From: Reyranella soli
GTDB taxonomy: Bacteria > Pseudomonadota > Alphaproteobacteria > Reyranellales > Reyranellaceae
Length of the DNA stretch: 64,000 nucleotides
Direction of reading: 5' to 3'
NCBI RefSeq assembly: GCF_007992495.1
Contig: NZ_BKAJ01000004.1
Location: forward strand, 124,001-188,000
Below are positions 1 through 9,159 of the stretch, piece by piece. Numbering within the stretch: position 1 is the stretch's first letter; each line of letters starts with the position of its first letter. The notes beneath the pieces were generated by a model. It saw nothing but the letters and a program-made list of their open reading frames with translations, was not told the origin of the DNA and searched no databases. The position numbers and the translations under genes were made by a program.

Positions 1-277
1 TGATCTGAAAATCCTGACCCAGGGCTGAGAACGTGATGTCGCCCTTTCCCATGTCGAAGTGCACATCGGCTCCGCCGTCTCCATTCGGGTCCGGCTTTGC
101 CGCATTCTCGGGCGCCACCAGCGTGACGCCGAGTCGATTGTCCTGCGATAGCTGGTTGAACGTGTTCAGCGCGTCGTCAAACGCCCGGCGCCAAGGCTTG
201 TTCAGTGTCGGCGCCACGAAGATGGTCAGCTGCTTGGGATTGCGATCCCTGACTTTGTCTTCCCACGGTATGGCCAT
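1..277 (-). CDS. Hypothetical protein, N-terminal part only
   Basis: The left edge cuts this gene. On the minus strand an open frame starts at an ATG (MAIPWEDKVRDRNPKQ) and runs 92 codons off the window without a stop. The visible part is soluble and polar, with a TIFVAPTLN-KPWRRAF stretch followed by a DPNGDGGADVHFDMGKG segment, and has no signal peptide or membrane helix. I do not recognise the family. The open frame and its codon pattern support a real gene, but the remainder lies outside the window. A frame on the opposite strand over the same bases looks like a shadow. Confidence 0.55.
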   Translation of the reverse strand, partial: MAIPWEDKVRDRNPKQLTIFVAPTLNKPWRRAFDDALNTFNQLSQDNRLGVTLVAPENAAKPDPNGDGGADVHFDMGKGDITFSALGQDFQI

Positions 278-373
278 CGACTTCGCTCCCGAACTGTGGC
301 GGCCTGCGATGTGTACTACTCGACCGAGGCTTTTCCGCGACGGCGGGTGGCGTCGCCTCTGGCCGGGCAGGCC

Positions 374-1456
374 TCACCGTCCGCGCGTAAGCACGAAGCG
401 CGAGACGAACGGGCTGGTCAGGATGATCAGGAACAGGCGGAACAGATGGTGGGTCGCTACCATCGCCACCTCGACGCCGAGCGCCAGGCCGATCAGGCTC
501 ATTTCGGCAAAGCCGCCGGGAGCGTAGGAGAGCACCGTCGCGTCGATGCTGAGGCCGGTGAGCGCGTGGGTGAGTTCGGCAAAGGCCACGGCGCAGCCGA
601 TCAGCAGCACGGCCGCGCCGATCGAGGCGCCGATCTCCTTGTGCAGCTGGTTGAGGGCGGTGCCGACGAAGCGGCAGCCGATGCCGCAACCGACGACGAC
701 CTGCGCCGCGGCCACCAGTTCGCCCGGCGGCTTGGAATCGGTGAAGCCCGAGAGATGGGCGATGGCGCTCATCAGCATCGGCCCCATCATGAAGGCGGCG
801 GGCATGCGCAGGACGCGGCCGACCACCGCGCCGATCAGGCCGCAGGCGATCAGGATCGCCCAGTCGCGCCAGTCGTTGTGGGTCGGATGCGGCATGGTGA
901 GCACGCTGGTCTGCGTGCCGCTCACCAGCCGGTACCAGACCGGAATCGTGAGCACGACGGTGAGGATCCTGAGCGCATGGGCAAGAGCGATGGCGCGCTC
1001 CTGGCCGCCCATGGCGCCGCCCATGATGGTCATGTCGTTCAGCCCGCCCGGCATGGCGGCGAAGTAGCAGGTGACCTTGTCCCACATGGTGAAGCGGCGG
1101 AACCAGAAGTAGCTCAAGCTCGCGCCGGTCGTGGTCATGCCGGTCATGACGGCGAGGCTCACCACCCATTTGCCGAGCTGATGGATGAGGTCGGGCGAGA
1201 AGCCCGAGCCCAGCAGCACGCCCATGATGATCACCATGCCCTGGCGCAGGCGCGCGTTCATGCCGATGCGCAGGCCTGAGAAAGCGGCAATGGTGGAGAA
1301 GACGCAGGCGCCCAGCATCCAGGCGAGCGGCATTTTAAGCCAGTTGAAAACGAAGCCGCCAACCGTGCCGATCACGATTGCGAGCACGAGCGGCCTCAGC
1401 CCCTCGTGGCCGATGATGTGTTTCTTCTCAGACTTGACGGGGAGCGCCTTGCTCAA
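374..1456 (-). CDS. AbrB-family membrane transport protein
   Basis: About 360 residues, very hydrophobic, built as two similar halves. Each half carries a P-(L/A)-A-(W/F)-M-(L/M)-G motif (KMPLAWMLGA near residue 36 and RMPAAFMMGP in the second half), the hallmark of the AbrB duplication family (PF05145), formerly mis-named ammonia monooxygenase. These are inner-membrane proteins of unclear substrate. No ATG lies upstream of the first membrane segment, so I chose the TTG that overlaps the stop of the NAD kinase gene (bases TTGA), which implies translational coupling. Family assignment is firm; substrate is unknown. Confidence 0.85.
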   Translation of the reverse strand: MSKALPVKSEKKHIIGHEGLRPLVLAIVIGTVGGFVFNWLKMPLAWMLGACVFSTIAAFSGLRIGMNARLRQGMVIIMGVLLGSGFSPDLIHQLGKWVVSLAVMTGMTTTGASLSYFWFRRFTMWDKVTCYFAAMPGGLNDMTIMGGAMGGQERAIALAHALRILTVVLTIPVWYRLVSGTQTSVLTMPHPTHNDWRDWAILIACGLIGAVVGRVLRMPAAFMMGPMLMSAIAHLSGFTDSKPPGELVAAAQVVVGCGIGCRFVGTALNQLHKEIGASIGAAVLLIGCAVAFAELTHALTGLSIDATVLSYAPGGFAEMSLIGLALGVEVAMVATHHLFRLFLIILTSPFVSRFVLTRGR

Positions 1457-2235
1457 TGGTCGAACTGCTCCTTGAGGATCCGCTCCTCCAGATCGTGCTC
1501 GGGATCGAACAGCAGGGTGAGATCGATGTCGGTCGCCTCCGTCACGGTGACCCGGGCGACGTTGGCGATCTCGACGGAATCGGCGGCGGCGGCGACGGGC
1601 CGCTTGCGCGGATCGAGCACGGTGAGCTCGACCTTGGAATGGCGCGGCAGCAGCGCGCCGCGCCAGCGTCGCGGCCGGAAGGCGTTGATGGGCGTCAGCG
1701 CCAGCAGGCCCGCGCCCAGCGGCAGGATCGGGCCGTGCGCAGACAGATTGTAGGCCGTCGAGCCCGCGGGCGTGGCGACCAGCACCCCGTCGCAATAGAG
1801 GTCGGGCAGGCGCTTGCGGCCATCGACCGAGATGGCAATGCGCGCGGTCTGCCGGCTGGAGCGCAGCAGCGACACCTCGTTGATGGCGATGACCTCGTGT
1901 GCGTGGCCACGGGTGTTGATGGCCAGCATGCGCAGGGGCGCCAGGCTGACCTGCCGCGCCTCGCGCAGGCGCTGCAGCAGCCCCGTTTCCTTGAAGGTGT
2001 TCATCAGGAAGCCGATGGTGCCGAGATTCATGCCGTAGATCGGCGTGCCGCGATGGATGTGGCGATGGAGCGTCTGCAGCATCAGCCCGTCGCCGCCCAG
2101 CGCCACGACGATGTCGGCCTGCGCCGGCGGCACCGCGCCATAGCGCTTCTCGAGCTTGGCGCGGGCGTCGCGGGCGAGAGGGGTCGCCGCTGCGACGAAA
2201 GCGAGGCGGGGGGCGGAATTGGAGGGGGATGCCAT
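1453..2235 (-). CDS. nadK: NAD kinase
   Basis: This 260-residue protein matches NAD kinase (ATP + NAD+ to ADP + NADP+), a cytoplasmic enzyme that makes the NADP pool. It shows the phosphate-binding GGDG at residues 47-50, GTIGFLMN at 72-79, the INE motif at 118-120 and the TPAGSTAYNLSAHGP block at 155-169. Length is typical of the short bacterial form. The gene overlaps the downstream AbrB-type gene by four bases. Its ATG sits in a TGATG junction with a possible 34-codon ORF upstream and has no obvious ribosome binding site of its own. Confidence 0.95.
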   Translation of the reverse strand: MASPSNSAPRLAFVAAATPLARDARAKLEKRYGAVPPAQADIVVALGGDGLMLQTLHRHIHRGTPIYGMNLGTIGFLMNTFKETGLLQRLREARQVSLAPLRMLAINTRGHAHEVIAINEVSLLRSSRQTARIAISVDGRKRLPDLYCDGVLVATPAGSTAYNLSAHGPILPLGAGLLALTPINAFRPRRWRGALLPRHSKVELTVLDPRKRPVAAAADSVEIANVARVTVTEATDIDLTLLFDPEHDLEERILKEQFDH

Positions 2236-2339
2236 CAGGGTGTCTGCAATGCGGTAGATGCAAGTTTCGTACTATATTGCTGGCGGACTTTCACTTGGGC
2301 CTTTTTCAGCAGATTGGCGTTCAGCTCGAACTTCTTCAT
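2235..2339 (-). CDS. Possible 34-residue leader ORF coupled to nadK
   Basis: An ATG at 2339 preceded by an AAGGGGG Shine-Dalgarno-like run (spacing about 5-7) opens a 34-codon frame starting MKKFELNANLLKKAQVKV. Its TGA stop overlaps the nadK ATG by one base (TGATG). The peptide is basic, without a membrane segment, and I know no family for it. The good ribosome site here and the lack of one directly before nadK suggest that nadK translation may depend on this ORF. It could instead be chance; conservation in relatives would decide. Confidence 0.4.
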   Translation of the reverse strand: MKKFELNANLLKKAQVKVRQQYSTKLASTALQTP

Positions 2340-2504
2340 TTTCGCCCCCTTGCCGATCGTCCTGCTGGCCTATTTCGCAGGTCCCCGCGGATCAAGAATG
2401 GCACGCTGCTGGCGGCGAGCTTGGTCTTCTAGCCCGCGTCCTGTAGCCGGGCGCGGTTGGCCTGCGCTAAAATCGCCCCCACAAGAACGGCGAAGGAGGA
2501 CGCG

Positions 2505-3383
2505 ATGGAGCTGGTTCCGCTGGGGCCTGGTTTCGGAGTCGAGGTCAAGGGCGTCACCATGCTCGACGTGGCCAGTGACGCCGACGCCTACAAGGCCGTG
2601 CGCGCCGCCTTCGAGGAGCATTCGCTGCTGGTGTTCCGCGACCAGCCGATCGCCGACGACATCCAGGTCGCTTTCAGCCGCGCCTTCGGGCCGCTCGAGC
2701 TCACCAAGGTTGCCTCGCTGGGCGCCGGCGGCTTCTACTCGATCCTGAGCAACATCGGCCAGAAGGGCGAGATCGTGCCGCCCGACCATCGCCAGGTGCT
2801 GGTCGCCAAGGCCAATGCGCTGTGGCACACCGATTCCTCCTTCAAGAAGACGCCGGCGCTGGCTTCGGTGCTGACGGCGCGCGTGCTGCCGGGCGAAGGC
2901 GGCGAGACCGAGTACACCTCGACCAGGCTCGCCTGGGAACGCCTGCCGGCCGATCTGCAGGCGCGCCTCAAGGACGCCGTGGCCACCCATTCCTACGCCA
3001 ACAGCCGCGACCAGATTCATCCCGACCTTGCCAATGCCGAGGAGCGCAAGGCCCTGCCGCCGGTGCGCTGGCGGTTGAACTGGCGCAATCCGGCCAACGA
3101 CCGGCGCGCGCTCTATGTCGCGAGCCATGCCTATGCGATCGACGGCATGGACGACCGCGATGCCCGCCAGCTGCTGGCCGAGCTGCTCGACGAGGCGACG
3201 CGGCGCGAGTTCGTCTACAGCCACAAGTGGCGTCAGGGCGACGCCGTCATGTGGGACAACCGCGCCATGCTCCATCGCGGCCGGCCATGGGATTATCGCC
3301 GGGAACGCTCGATGATCCGCACCACCATCTCGGCGACCGACGCCGACGGTCTGGCGGAGGTGCGTCCCCCGGTTGTGCACTGA
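2505..3383 (+). CDS. TauD/TfdA-family alpha-ketoglutarate-dependent dioxygenase
   Basis: A 292-residue non-heme iron dioxygenase of the TauD/TfdA fold (PF02668). The iron ligands are visible as H108-x-D110 in WHTDSSF and distal H257 in MLHRGRPWD. R272 in MIRTTI lies 15 residues after the distal histidine, where TauD binds 2-oxoglutarate. Closest in general pattern to the short 2,4-D/alpha-ketoglutarate dioxygenases; the substrate cannot be read from sequence. The ATG is supported by AAGGAGGA immediately upstream. It stands alone, with the next gene convergent. Confidence 0.88.
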   Translation: MELVPLGPGFGVEVKGVTMLDVASDADAYKAVRAAFEEHSLLVFRDQPIADDIQVAFSRAFGPLELTKVASLGAGGFYSILSNIGQKGEIVPPDHRQVLVAKANALWHTDSSFKKTPALASVLTARVLPGEGGETEYTSTRLAWERLPADLQARLKDAVATHSYANSRDQIHPDLANAEERKALPPVRWRLNWRNPANDRRALYVASHAYAIDGMDDRDARQLLAELLDEATRREFVYSHKWRQGDAVMWDNRAMLHRGRPWDYRRERSMIRTTISATDADGLAEVRPPVVH

Positions 3384-3419
3384 AGGCAAAGAGGCGCGTC
3401 GACCAGATCATCGCTGAGT

Positions 3420-5612
3420 TCAGCGCCCGATCAGTCGGCTGAATTCGGCAGCGTCCTGGATGCGACAGCCCGGGCGGCTCAGGGGGCCTGTGAAGTATTC
3501 GATGCGAGCGTTCAGCCGGTTGCTGAAAAGCAAGCCCGTGAGCGGTCCGTCCGCACGGAAGATGGTCGGTGCCAACGCGTCGGGACTGTTGGAACTCACC
3601 CGCAGACAGCGGCTGAACTCGAACGGAAGAATCAGCAGCGAGGAACCGGAGCTCGAAGCGCTGACCATGAGCGCTTCCGCTTCGATTCGAACCCGGAAAT
3701 CGGCTGCAGCTACCAGGCTGCGCTTCAAATCACCATCGTTGTCGAACACGACGGCGGTCCGTTGCGCGTCGAAAGCGGGGGCCGATACGGCCTTGAGCGC
3801 CTCCTCGAACGTAGCGGCTTTCGTGACTTCCGTCGGCGAATAGCCGCCAAGATTTACGTCCGGCACCTCATAGAGATAGAGCGTCTCGCTGGCTGAGGTC
3901 TTTTCTGTGGCTTCGAGGCGAAATGGCGACGGCAGGGCCGCATCGGAGATGACGAACTTCACGCCGAACAGCGCCAGCGTCTTCGCATTGGCCTGGCGGA
4001 GCACGACGATGTTCCGTACCTGTTGATCGCCGGGCCGCGCCCACAGGTCCACTGCCGTGCGAAAGTACGCAGGCGACATGACTTGGCTATATTCAAACAA
4101 TGTCGGGATATTGAGAGGCCACAGGCCGGACCAATAATAGTCGTTTCCGGTGTGATCGACGCGGACGACATTGGCGCGAATTACGTCGACCCAGCGCGCT
4201 GCATCTTCTTTGGTCTGTAGCGAAAGCGTCGCGACCCGGCCGCGAAAAGGCGAACCGGGAGAGAGCGCGATCCTGTCGGCCAGCATCGAGACGAGTTGCG
4301 GCCGTGTCGGCGGCGCGGGCCCGTAGATGCGCAGCCTTCCCGGCTCGTGGTTGGGCCCACCAATGGCGAACGCAGGTATTGTGCCGACGGCAACGACAGC
4401 CGCCGGTATGATGCCGACGGCGATTCCACTGCCAATGGGTTGCAGCTGCTGGAACAGGCGCGTCGCATTCGGTTGGATGAAAAGCACCGCATCGCGCAGG
4501 AGAGCGCCACTGCGCACAACGGCGTAGGCGACGAACATCGCGTAGACCGGAATGACGAATACCTCGGCGTAGACGGGCGCCGGGCCACGCCACACGTTGG
4601 TATAGATCATCAGAGTACCGCCACCGAACAGTATCGCCATTAACGCGAGCACGGCTATCGCCAACGCCCTGAGGCGCTGCGTGAACAGCGCCAGCAACAA
4701 TCCGAAGAGGGCCACGCTGATGACGATCTTGCCCGCCTGCTCAAGAGGCCTGAACCAGGACGACACGAATTGCCACTCTGCCGTGTAGTTTTCCAGCTCC
4801 GGTCCCCAGAACCGTGTCGTCGTATAGATGAATTGACCGTAGGCGTAGACACCGAAGAAGCTGACCCAGATCAGGAAGGCCACGACAGCCCACATGATCT
4901 TCGAACGGACTTCTCCACGAGTGGCCGAGGTCAGGAACAGTCCGAAGCCCAGCACCACCAAGCTGGGCAGCCACAAACTCACGGCGAGCGGGCTCCATAT
5001 GGTCATGTGGGCCAGCATCAGCGTGATGGCGGCGCACAGCATCGCATCCTTCCAAAGCGACGACGTGCCGTCTTTCAACGGCCGACCCAAGCGTGTGAAC
5101 GCCGCCAATATCAGCAGGTTCTCGCTCATGGTCGTCGCGGCGTGTGGCGAGAACGTCAGAAGCGGGTAAAGCAGCGGAAACCCGAAGTACGGCAGGAGCA
5201 GCAAGGGCGTCATCCACGCCGCCATCGACGAGACCACCAGGCCAAAGCCGAAGCACCGCGCAGCGACATACGTCGCCAGGAAAAGCTCCAGCGCCAACAC
5301 CGTGTTGACGAGCACATGGAACTCCGGCGCATAGGCGCGTTCGGCGCCCAGGATAAGCAATCCGAGGTTGTAGCTGGGCTCGAACCTATAGTTCACCGGC
5401 GCCATGTCGCCCAGCCCCTCGAGCATGTTGGCCGAAACGCCGAACGCCGTCGCAGACTGGAAAGGCATGCCCGCGATCCGCACGAGAACGCCCATTCCGT
5501 CTCCGCCGGGGAACAGGTATCCGGCGTTATTGGCGAAGGTGAAGAACGAGATAACGACCAACAGGACGGCAGAGGCGGCGATCAGGTAATGCTGATACTG
5601 CTTGGTTGACAT
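3420..5612 (-). CDS. Large multi-spanning membrane protein, possibly GT-C/YfhO-like
   Basis: About 730 residues. The first two thirds hold roughly a dozen hydrophobic helices; the last third (from about residue 470) is soluble and probably periplasmic. The architecture of many helices followed by a large extracytoplasmic domain resembles GT-C glycosyltransferases and YfhO-type proteins, but I see no diagnostic catalytic motif, so the call is architectural. I chose the ATG (MSTKQYQHYLIA) just before the first helix; an in-frame TTG 60 bases upstream is the alternative. It is divergent from the glycan operon that begins at 5901 and may belong to that locus. Confidence 0.6.
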   Translation of the reverse strand: MSTKQYQHYLIAASAVLLVVISFFTFANNAGYLFPGGDGMGVLVRIAGMPFQSATAFGVSANMLEGLGDMAPVNYRFEPSYNLGLLILGAERAYAPEFHVLVNTVLALELFLATYVAARCFGFGLVVSSMAAWMTPLLLLPYFGFPLLYPLLTFSPHAATTMSENLLILAAFTRLGRPLKDGTSSLWKDAMLCAAITLMLAHMTIWSPLAVSLWLPSLVVLGFGLFLTSATRGEVRSKIMWAVVAFLIWVSFFGVYAYGQFIYTTTRFWGPELENYTAEWQFVSSWFRPLEQAGKIVISVALFGLLLALFTQRLRALAIAVLALMAILFGGGTLMIYTNVWRGPAPVYAEVFVIPVYAMFVAYAVVRSGALLRDAVLFIQPNATRLFQQLQPIGSGIAVGIIPAAVVAVGTIPAFAIGGPNHEPGRLRIYGPAPPTRPQLVSMLADRIALSPGSPFRGRVATLSLQTKEDAARWVDVIRANVVRVDHTGNDYYWSGLWPLNIPTLFEYSQVMSPAYFRTAVDLWARPGDQQVRNIVVLRQANAKTLALFGVKFVISDAALPSPFRLEATEKTSASETLYLYEVPDVNLGGYSPTEVTKAATFEEALKAVSAPAFDAQRTAVVFDNDGDLKRSLVAAADFRVRIEAEALMVSASSSGSSLLILPFEFSRCLRVSSNSPDALAPTIFRADGPLTGLLFSNRLNARIEYFTGPLSRPGCRIQDAAEFSRLIGR

Positions 5613-5900
5613 TCGGACTCGCAGCCCATCGGAGGACTCGAACGTGCGTTCGATGTGCTCAGCCACCGCCAATAGTCAGCAACCTAAGCGTCGGCATCTT
5701 GGCAAAGCGGCCAATAGGGCGCAAGCCAGCCCCGGCGGAAGCCCTCCGGCAGCAGGCGCTGCGACGAGGCGTCTTTGTCGACGGCTCGTTTCCGCCGAAA
5801 GCCGGCCTTGCGACGATCAGCTCTGGTACGCTAAGAACGATGCGGGGTTGTACCTTGCTTCTCAGTAACCCGGCATCATAAGAAGGCGTCGGATCGCGCA
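5613..5900. other. Divergent intergenic region
   Basis: This 288-base gap separates the minus-strand membrane protein from the plus-strand sugar operon and should hold promoters for both. I see no convincing sigma-70 pair, operator dyad or small gene. Short frames here start at weak codons without ribosome sites. Confidence 0.4.
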
Positions 5901-6935
5901 ATGATCAAAGTCGGAATTTGCGGCTTCGGCTACTGGGGCCCAAATCTCCTGCGCACATTCGGCAAGAACCACGGGTTCCAGGTCGTGGCGATCGCCGATC
6001 GCTTGCCTGCGGCTCGTGCTGCCGCCGCCGAAACCCCGCAGCTTCGCCTGTTCGAAAGCGCCGAGGAGATGATCGACGATGCGTCGATCGACGCCGTGGC
6101 GATTGCAACGCCCGTCAGCACGCACTTCCCTCTGGCGCGACGCGCCCTAGCTAAGGCCAAGCACGTGCTGGTGGAAAAGCCCATGTGCACCACCTCGGCG
6201 GAAGGTGAGGAGCTGATAGCGCTGGCCCGTGCCAACGGCCGCGTTCTCATGGTCGATCACACCTATCTGTTCCATGGCGCTGTGACCAAGCTCGCCGAGC
6301 TCAAGCAAGAGGGTAGCCTCGGCGCCATTTCCTATTACGATTCCCTGCGCGTCAATCTCGGCCTTTTCCAGCCCGACATGAACGTGCTGTGGGATCTCGC
6401 GCCACACGACCTGTCGATCATCGACTTCCTGTTCGACGAAGAGCCCGTGCATGTCGAGGCGACCGGGTATTGCCATCTCAATCCGGGCCTGCCGGACATC
6501 GCCTACGTCACCCTCCACTTCGCTTCGAGGATGATCGCGCATCTCAATCTGAGCTGGATGTCGCCGGTCAAGGTTCGACGCATAGCCATCGGCGGCAGCA
6601 GCAAGATGGTCGTCTGGGACGATCTCGACCAGGACGAAAAGCTCAAGATCTACAACAGCGGCATCGACGTCCAACCGGAGGACCAGAGAGGCACGATCGT
6701 GCCGAGCTACCGGATCGGCGACATCTACTCGCCGCGCCTGCCGAACAGCGAGCCGCTGGTTCGCGTGGTCGAGCACTTCCACCGCGTAATCGCAGGTCGG
6801 GAGGAATCGGTGATGAGCGGCGAGCGCGGCTTGCGCGTCGTGCGGCAGCTCGAGGCGGCCCAGCGCGCGATTGCCGCCGGCCTGGCGCGCAACACCGTTC
6901 ATGGCATCGCGCCGGCGCTGCGGGTCGCGAGATGA
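5901..6935 (+). CDS. Gfo/Idh/MocA-family sugar dehydrogenase
   Basis: 344 residues. The N-terminal Rossmann fold carries GFGYWG (residues 8-13), and the family's EKP triad is at 92-94 within LVEKPMCT. WDLAPHD at 164-170 supplies the D and H usually found at the active site. Members act on nucleotide-linked or free sugars, for example WlbA oxidises UDP-GlcNAc uronic acid at C3. Its partners here (epimerase, DegT aminotransferase, hexapeptide acetyltransferase) fit a nucleotide-amino-sugar pathway. First gene of a run joined by ATGA overlaps. The exact substrate is inferred only. Confidence 0.85.
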   Translation: MIKVGICGFGYWGPNLLRTFGKNHGFQVVAIADRLPAARAAAAETPQLRLFESAEEMIDDASIDAVAIATPVSTHFPLARRALAKAKHVLVEKPMCTTSAEGEELIALARANGRVLMVDHTYLFHGAVTKLAELKQEGSLGAISYYDSLRVNLGLFQPDMNVLWDLAPHDLSIIDFLFDEEPVHVEATGYCHLNPGLPDIAYVTLHFASRMIAHLNLSWMSPVKVRRIAIGGSSKMVVWDDLDQDEKLKIYNSGIDVQPEDQRGTIVPSYRIGDIYSPRLPNSEPLVRVVEHFHRVIAGREESVMSGERGLRVVRQLEAAQRAIAAGLARNTVHGIAPALRVAR

Positions 6936-7975
6936 ACGGCGTCCTGGTCACCGGTGGCGCAGGCTTCATTGGCAGTCACCTTGTCGACCACCTCGTCTCG
7001 GCAGGCGAGGCCGTCACGGTGCTCGACGATTTCTCGACCGGCACCCGGGACAATCTCGGCTTGGCCGGCCGCTCCGGTCGATTGCGCATTGTCGAAGGCT
7101 CGGTGCTCGATCATCGGGCAATCGAGACGGCGATGCGCGGGTGCGATCGCGTGTTCCATCTTGCCGTTCAGTGCGTGCGCCGCTCGTTGGGGCAGCCGAT
7201 CGCGAACCATGAGATCAATGCTACCGGCACGCTGCTGGTGCTCGAACAGGGCCGTCGCCAGCGCATCAGCCGTTTCGTCTATTGCTCGTCCTCCGAGGTC
7301 TACGGCAATTGCGGCGACGAGCGCCTGAGCGAGCAGGACAGCCACTGCAAGCCTGTCACCGTCTACGGTGCGGCCAAGCTGGCCGGCGAGTACTACGCCA
7401 GTGCCTATCACCAGACCTATGGGCTGCCTGCCATCATCGTGCGGCCGTTCAATTCGTACGGCCCGCGCGAGCACAGCCAGGGCGACCTCGCCGAGGTCAT
7501 CCCGCGTTTCGTAATTCGCGTGCTCAACGGGCAATCCCCGGTAATCTTCGGCAGCGGCGCCAATGGCCGTGACTTCACCTATGTCACCGAGACGGCGCGC
7601 GGCATTGCCATGGCCGGCCAAGCCGACGTGCTGGTTGGCCGGACGGTCAACCTTGCCTACGGCAAGATGGTGACCATCCGGGAAGTCGCCCATGCGGTGG
7701 CGCATGCCTGCGGTCGGCCCGATCTGGAACCCGTGTTCATCGAGCCGCGGCCCGGCGATGTCATTGCCTTGCAGGCGGACACCGCGCTCGCCCGCGACGT
7801 GCTCGGCTTCTCGGCGGCGATTGATTTTGCCGAGGGGCTTCGTCGCTACGTGGACTGGTTCCGCCAGCACCACCCCGACCCAGCCAGCCTGCTCGAAGCC
7901 GAAGTCCGTAACTGGCAATTGCCGACGGACGAGGCGCCCAAGGTGGTCGCGCGGTCGTCCAGCGCGTCGGCATGA
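6932..7975 (+). CDS. NAD-dependent nucleotide-sugar epimerase/dehydratase
   Basis: 347-residue extended short-chain dehydrogenase. The NAD-binding GGAGFIG is at residues 8-14, and the catalytic serine region SSSEVYG and Y145-x3-K149 are intact. Such enzymes epimerise or dehydrate UDP- or GDP-sugars (UDP-glucose 4-epimerase, GDP-mannose 4,6-dehydratase and relatives). An N-terminal HLAVQCVRRSL replaces the common HLAA form. Its ATG overlaps the stop of the preceding dehydrogenase (ATGA) and its own stop overlaps the next gene in the same way, so the set is translated as a unit. Confidence 0.88.
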   Translation: MNGVLVTGGAGFIGSHLVDHLVSAGEAVTVLDDFSTGTRDNLGLAGRSGRLRIVEGSVLDHRAIETAMRGCDRVFHLAVQCVRRSLGQPIANHEINATGTLLVLEQGRRQRISRFVYCSSSEVYGNCGDERLSEQDSHCKPVTVYGAAKLAGEYYASAYHQTYGLPAIIVRPFNSYGPREHSQGDLAEVIPRFVIRVLNGQSPVIFGSGANGRDFTYVTETARGIAMAGQADVLVGRTVNLAYGKMVTIREVAHAVAHACGRPDLEPVFIEPRPGDVIALQADTALARDVLGFSAAIDFAEGLRRYVDWFRQHHPDPASLLEAEVRNWQLPTDEAPKVVARSSSASA

Positions 7976-9159
7976 GCGCCGGCCAAAAGCCGCTGCCCTC
8001 GCCGCAGCGTGCCGATGCAGACGATTCCATCGCCTTCAGTCGACCTTGCTTCGGCGAGGCGGAAGCCGATGCGGCGGCAGCGGCCGTGCGCAGCGGTTGG
8101 GTGGTGGGTGGTCCTCGGCTTGCCGAATTCGAGCAGCGCTTCGCTGTCCACTGTGGGGCCGCCGAGGCAATCGGCGTATCAAGCTGGACGACAGGCGCCT
8201 TTCTCGTGCTGCATGCCTGGGGGATTGGTGCCGGCGACGAGGTGATTGTGCCCTCGTTGACCTTCATCGCCACCGTCAACGTGATCCGTCACGCCGGCGC
8301 CACGCCTGTCTTCGCCGATGTCGATCCGGGGACGTACAACATCGATCCCGCTGACATCGAGCGAAAGATCACGCCGCGCACCCGGGCGATCATGCCGGTC
8401 GACCAGCTCGGGCTGCCCTGCGACATCGATGCCGTCAACAAGATCGCTAGCCGTTATGGCCTCGTCGTTCTAGACGATGCTGCCTGCGCCTTCGCCAGCT
8501 CCAATCGCGGCCGTCCAGTAGGGTCACTGGCCGGGGTCACGGTGTTCAGCTTGCATGCGCGCAAGGTGGTGACGACGGGTGAAGGCGGCATGATCGTCAC
8601 CGACGATCGACCGTTTGCCGATCGCCTGCGTCGCCTGCGTCACCAGGGGATGTCGCTGTCCGACTATGCACGGCACGGCGCGGCGCCGACCGTGTTCGAG
8701 AGCTATCCGGAGATCGGCTACAACTTCCGCATCACCGACATCCAGGCGGGCATCGGCCTGGCCCAGCTCGATCGCCTCGAACACATGCTGCAGAGCCGTC
8801 GTGCATTTGCAGAGCGATATAGTGCGGCGCTCGCCCAACATCCGTGGCTCGCGCCGCCGAGCGTGCCGCCCGATGTCGTGCCGAACTGGCAGAGCTATCA
8901 GATCATGCTGTTGCCGGACGCACCGATGTCCCGCAACGAGGTGATGGATCGCCTGCATGCACTGGGCATTCCCACGCGCCGAGGGGTCATGGCTTCGCAC
9001 CTGGAAGCGCCATACCGCGTAGCTGCTGCCGATCTGCCGAACACGGAGCGCGTGGCCGTCAACAGCCTGCAGTTGCCGATGCATCCGGCGCTCAGCTTTG
9101 CCCAACAGGACCGTGTGATCGGTGCACTCAAGGCGCTGGCCAACGAGCACCATCGATGA
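7972..9159 (+). CDS. DegT/DnrJ/EryC1/StrS-family sugar aminotransferase
   Basis: 395-residue PLP enzyme that transfers an amino group to a keto-sugar nucleotide. The Schiff-base lysine is K198 in LHARKVVTTGEGG, and the pyridine-nitrogen acidic residue lies in VLDDAACAF (about 168-169). The family is typically 370-400 residues, so it is full length. It is locked between the epimerase and the flippase-like gene by ATGA overlaps at both ends, so product and context agree. A second, distinct member of the family lies at 17947-19089, so the locus may make two amino sugars or a diamino sugar. Confidence 0.92.
   Translation: MSAGQKPLPSPQRADADDSIAFSRPCFGEAEADAAAAAVRSGWVVGGPRLAEFEQRFAVHCGAAEAIGVSSWTTGAFLVLHAWGIGAGDEVIVPSLTFIATVNVIRHAGATPVFADVDPGTYNIDPADIERKITPRTRAIMPVDQLGLPCDIDAVNKIASRYGLVVLDDAACAFASSNRGRPVGSLAGVTVFSLHARKVVTTGEGGMIVTDDRPFADRLRRLRHQGMSLSDYARHGAAPTVFESYPEIGYNFRITDIQAGIGLAQLDRLEHMLQSRRAFAERYSAALAQHPWLAPPSVPPDVVPNWQSYQIMLLPDAPMSRNEVMDRLHALGIPTRRGVMASHLEAPYRVAAADLPNTERVAVNSLQLPMHPALSFAQQDRVIGALKALANEHHR

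Noticed and set aside
374..2263. Single 629-residue fusion of an Arg/Ala-rich N-terminus with the AbrB protein
   Set aside because: The N-terminal third is the shifted reading of nadK. The true AbrB-type protein starts at the TTG overlapping the nadK stop.
5602..5881. Small plus-strand frames in the 5.6-5.9 kb gap
   Set aside because: They start at weak codons without ribosome sites, overlap each other and show no domain; more likely promoter region.
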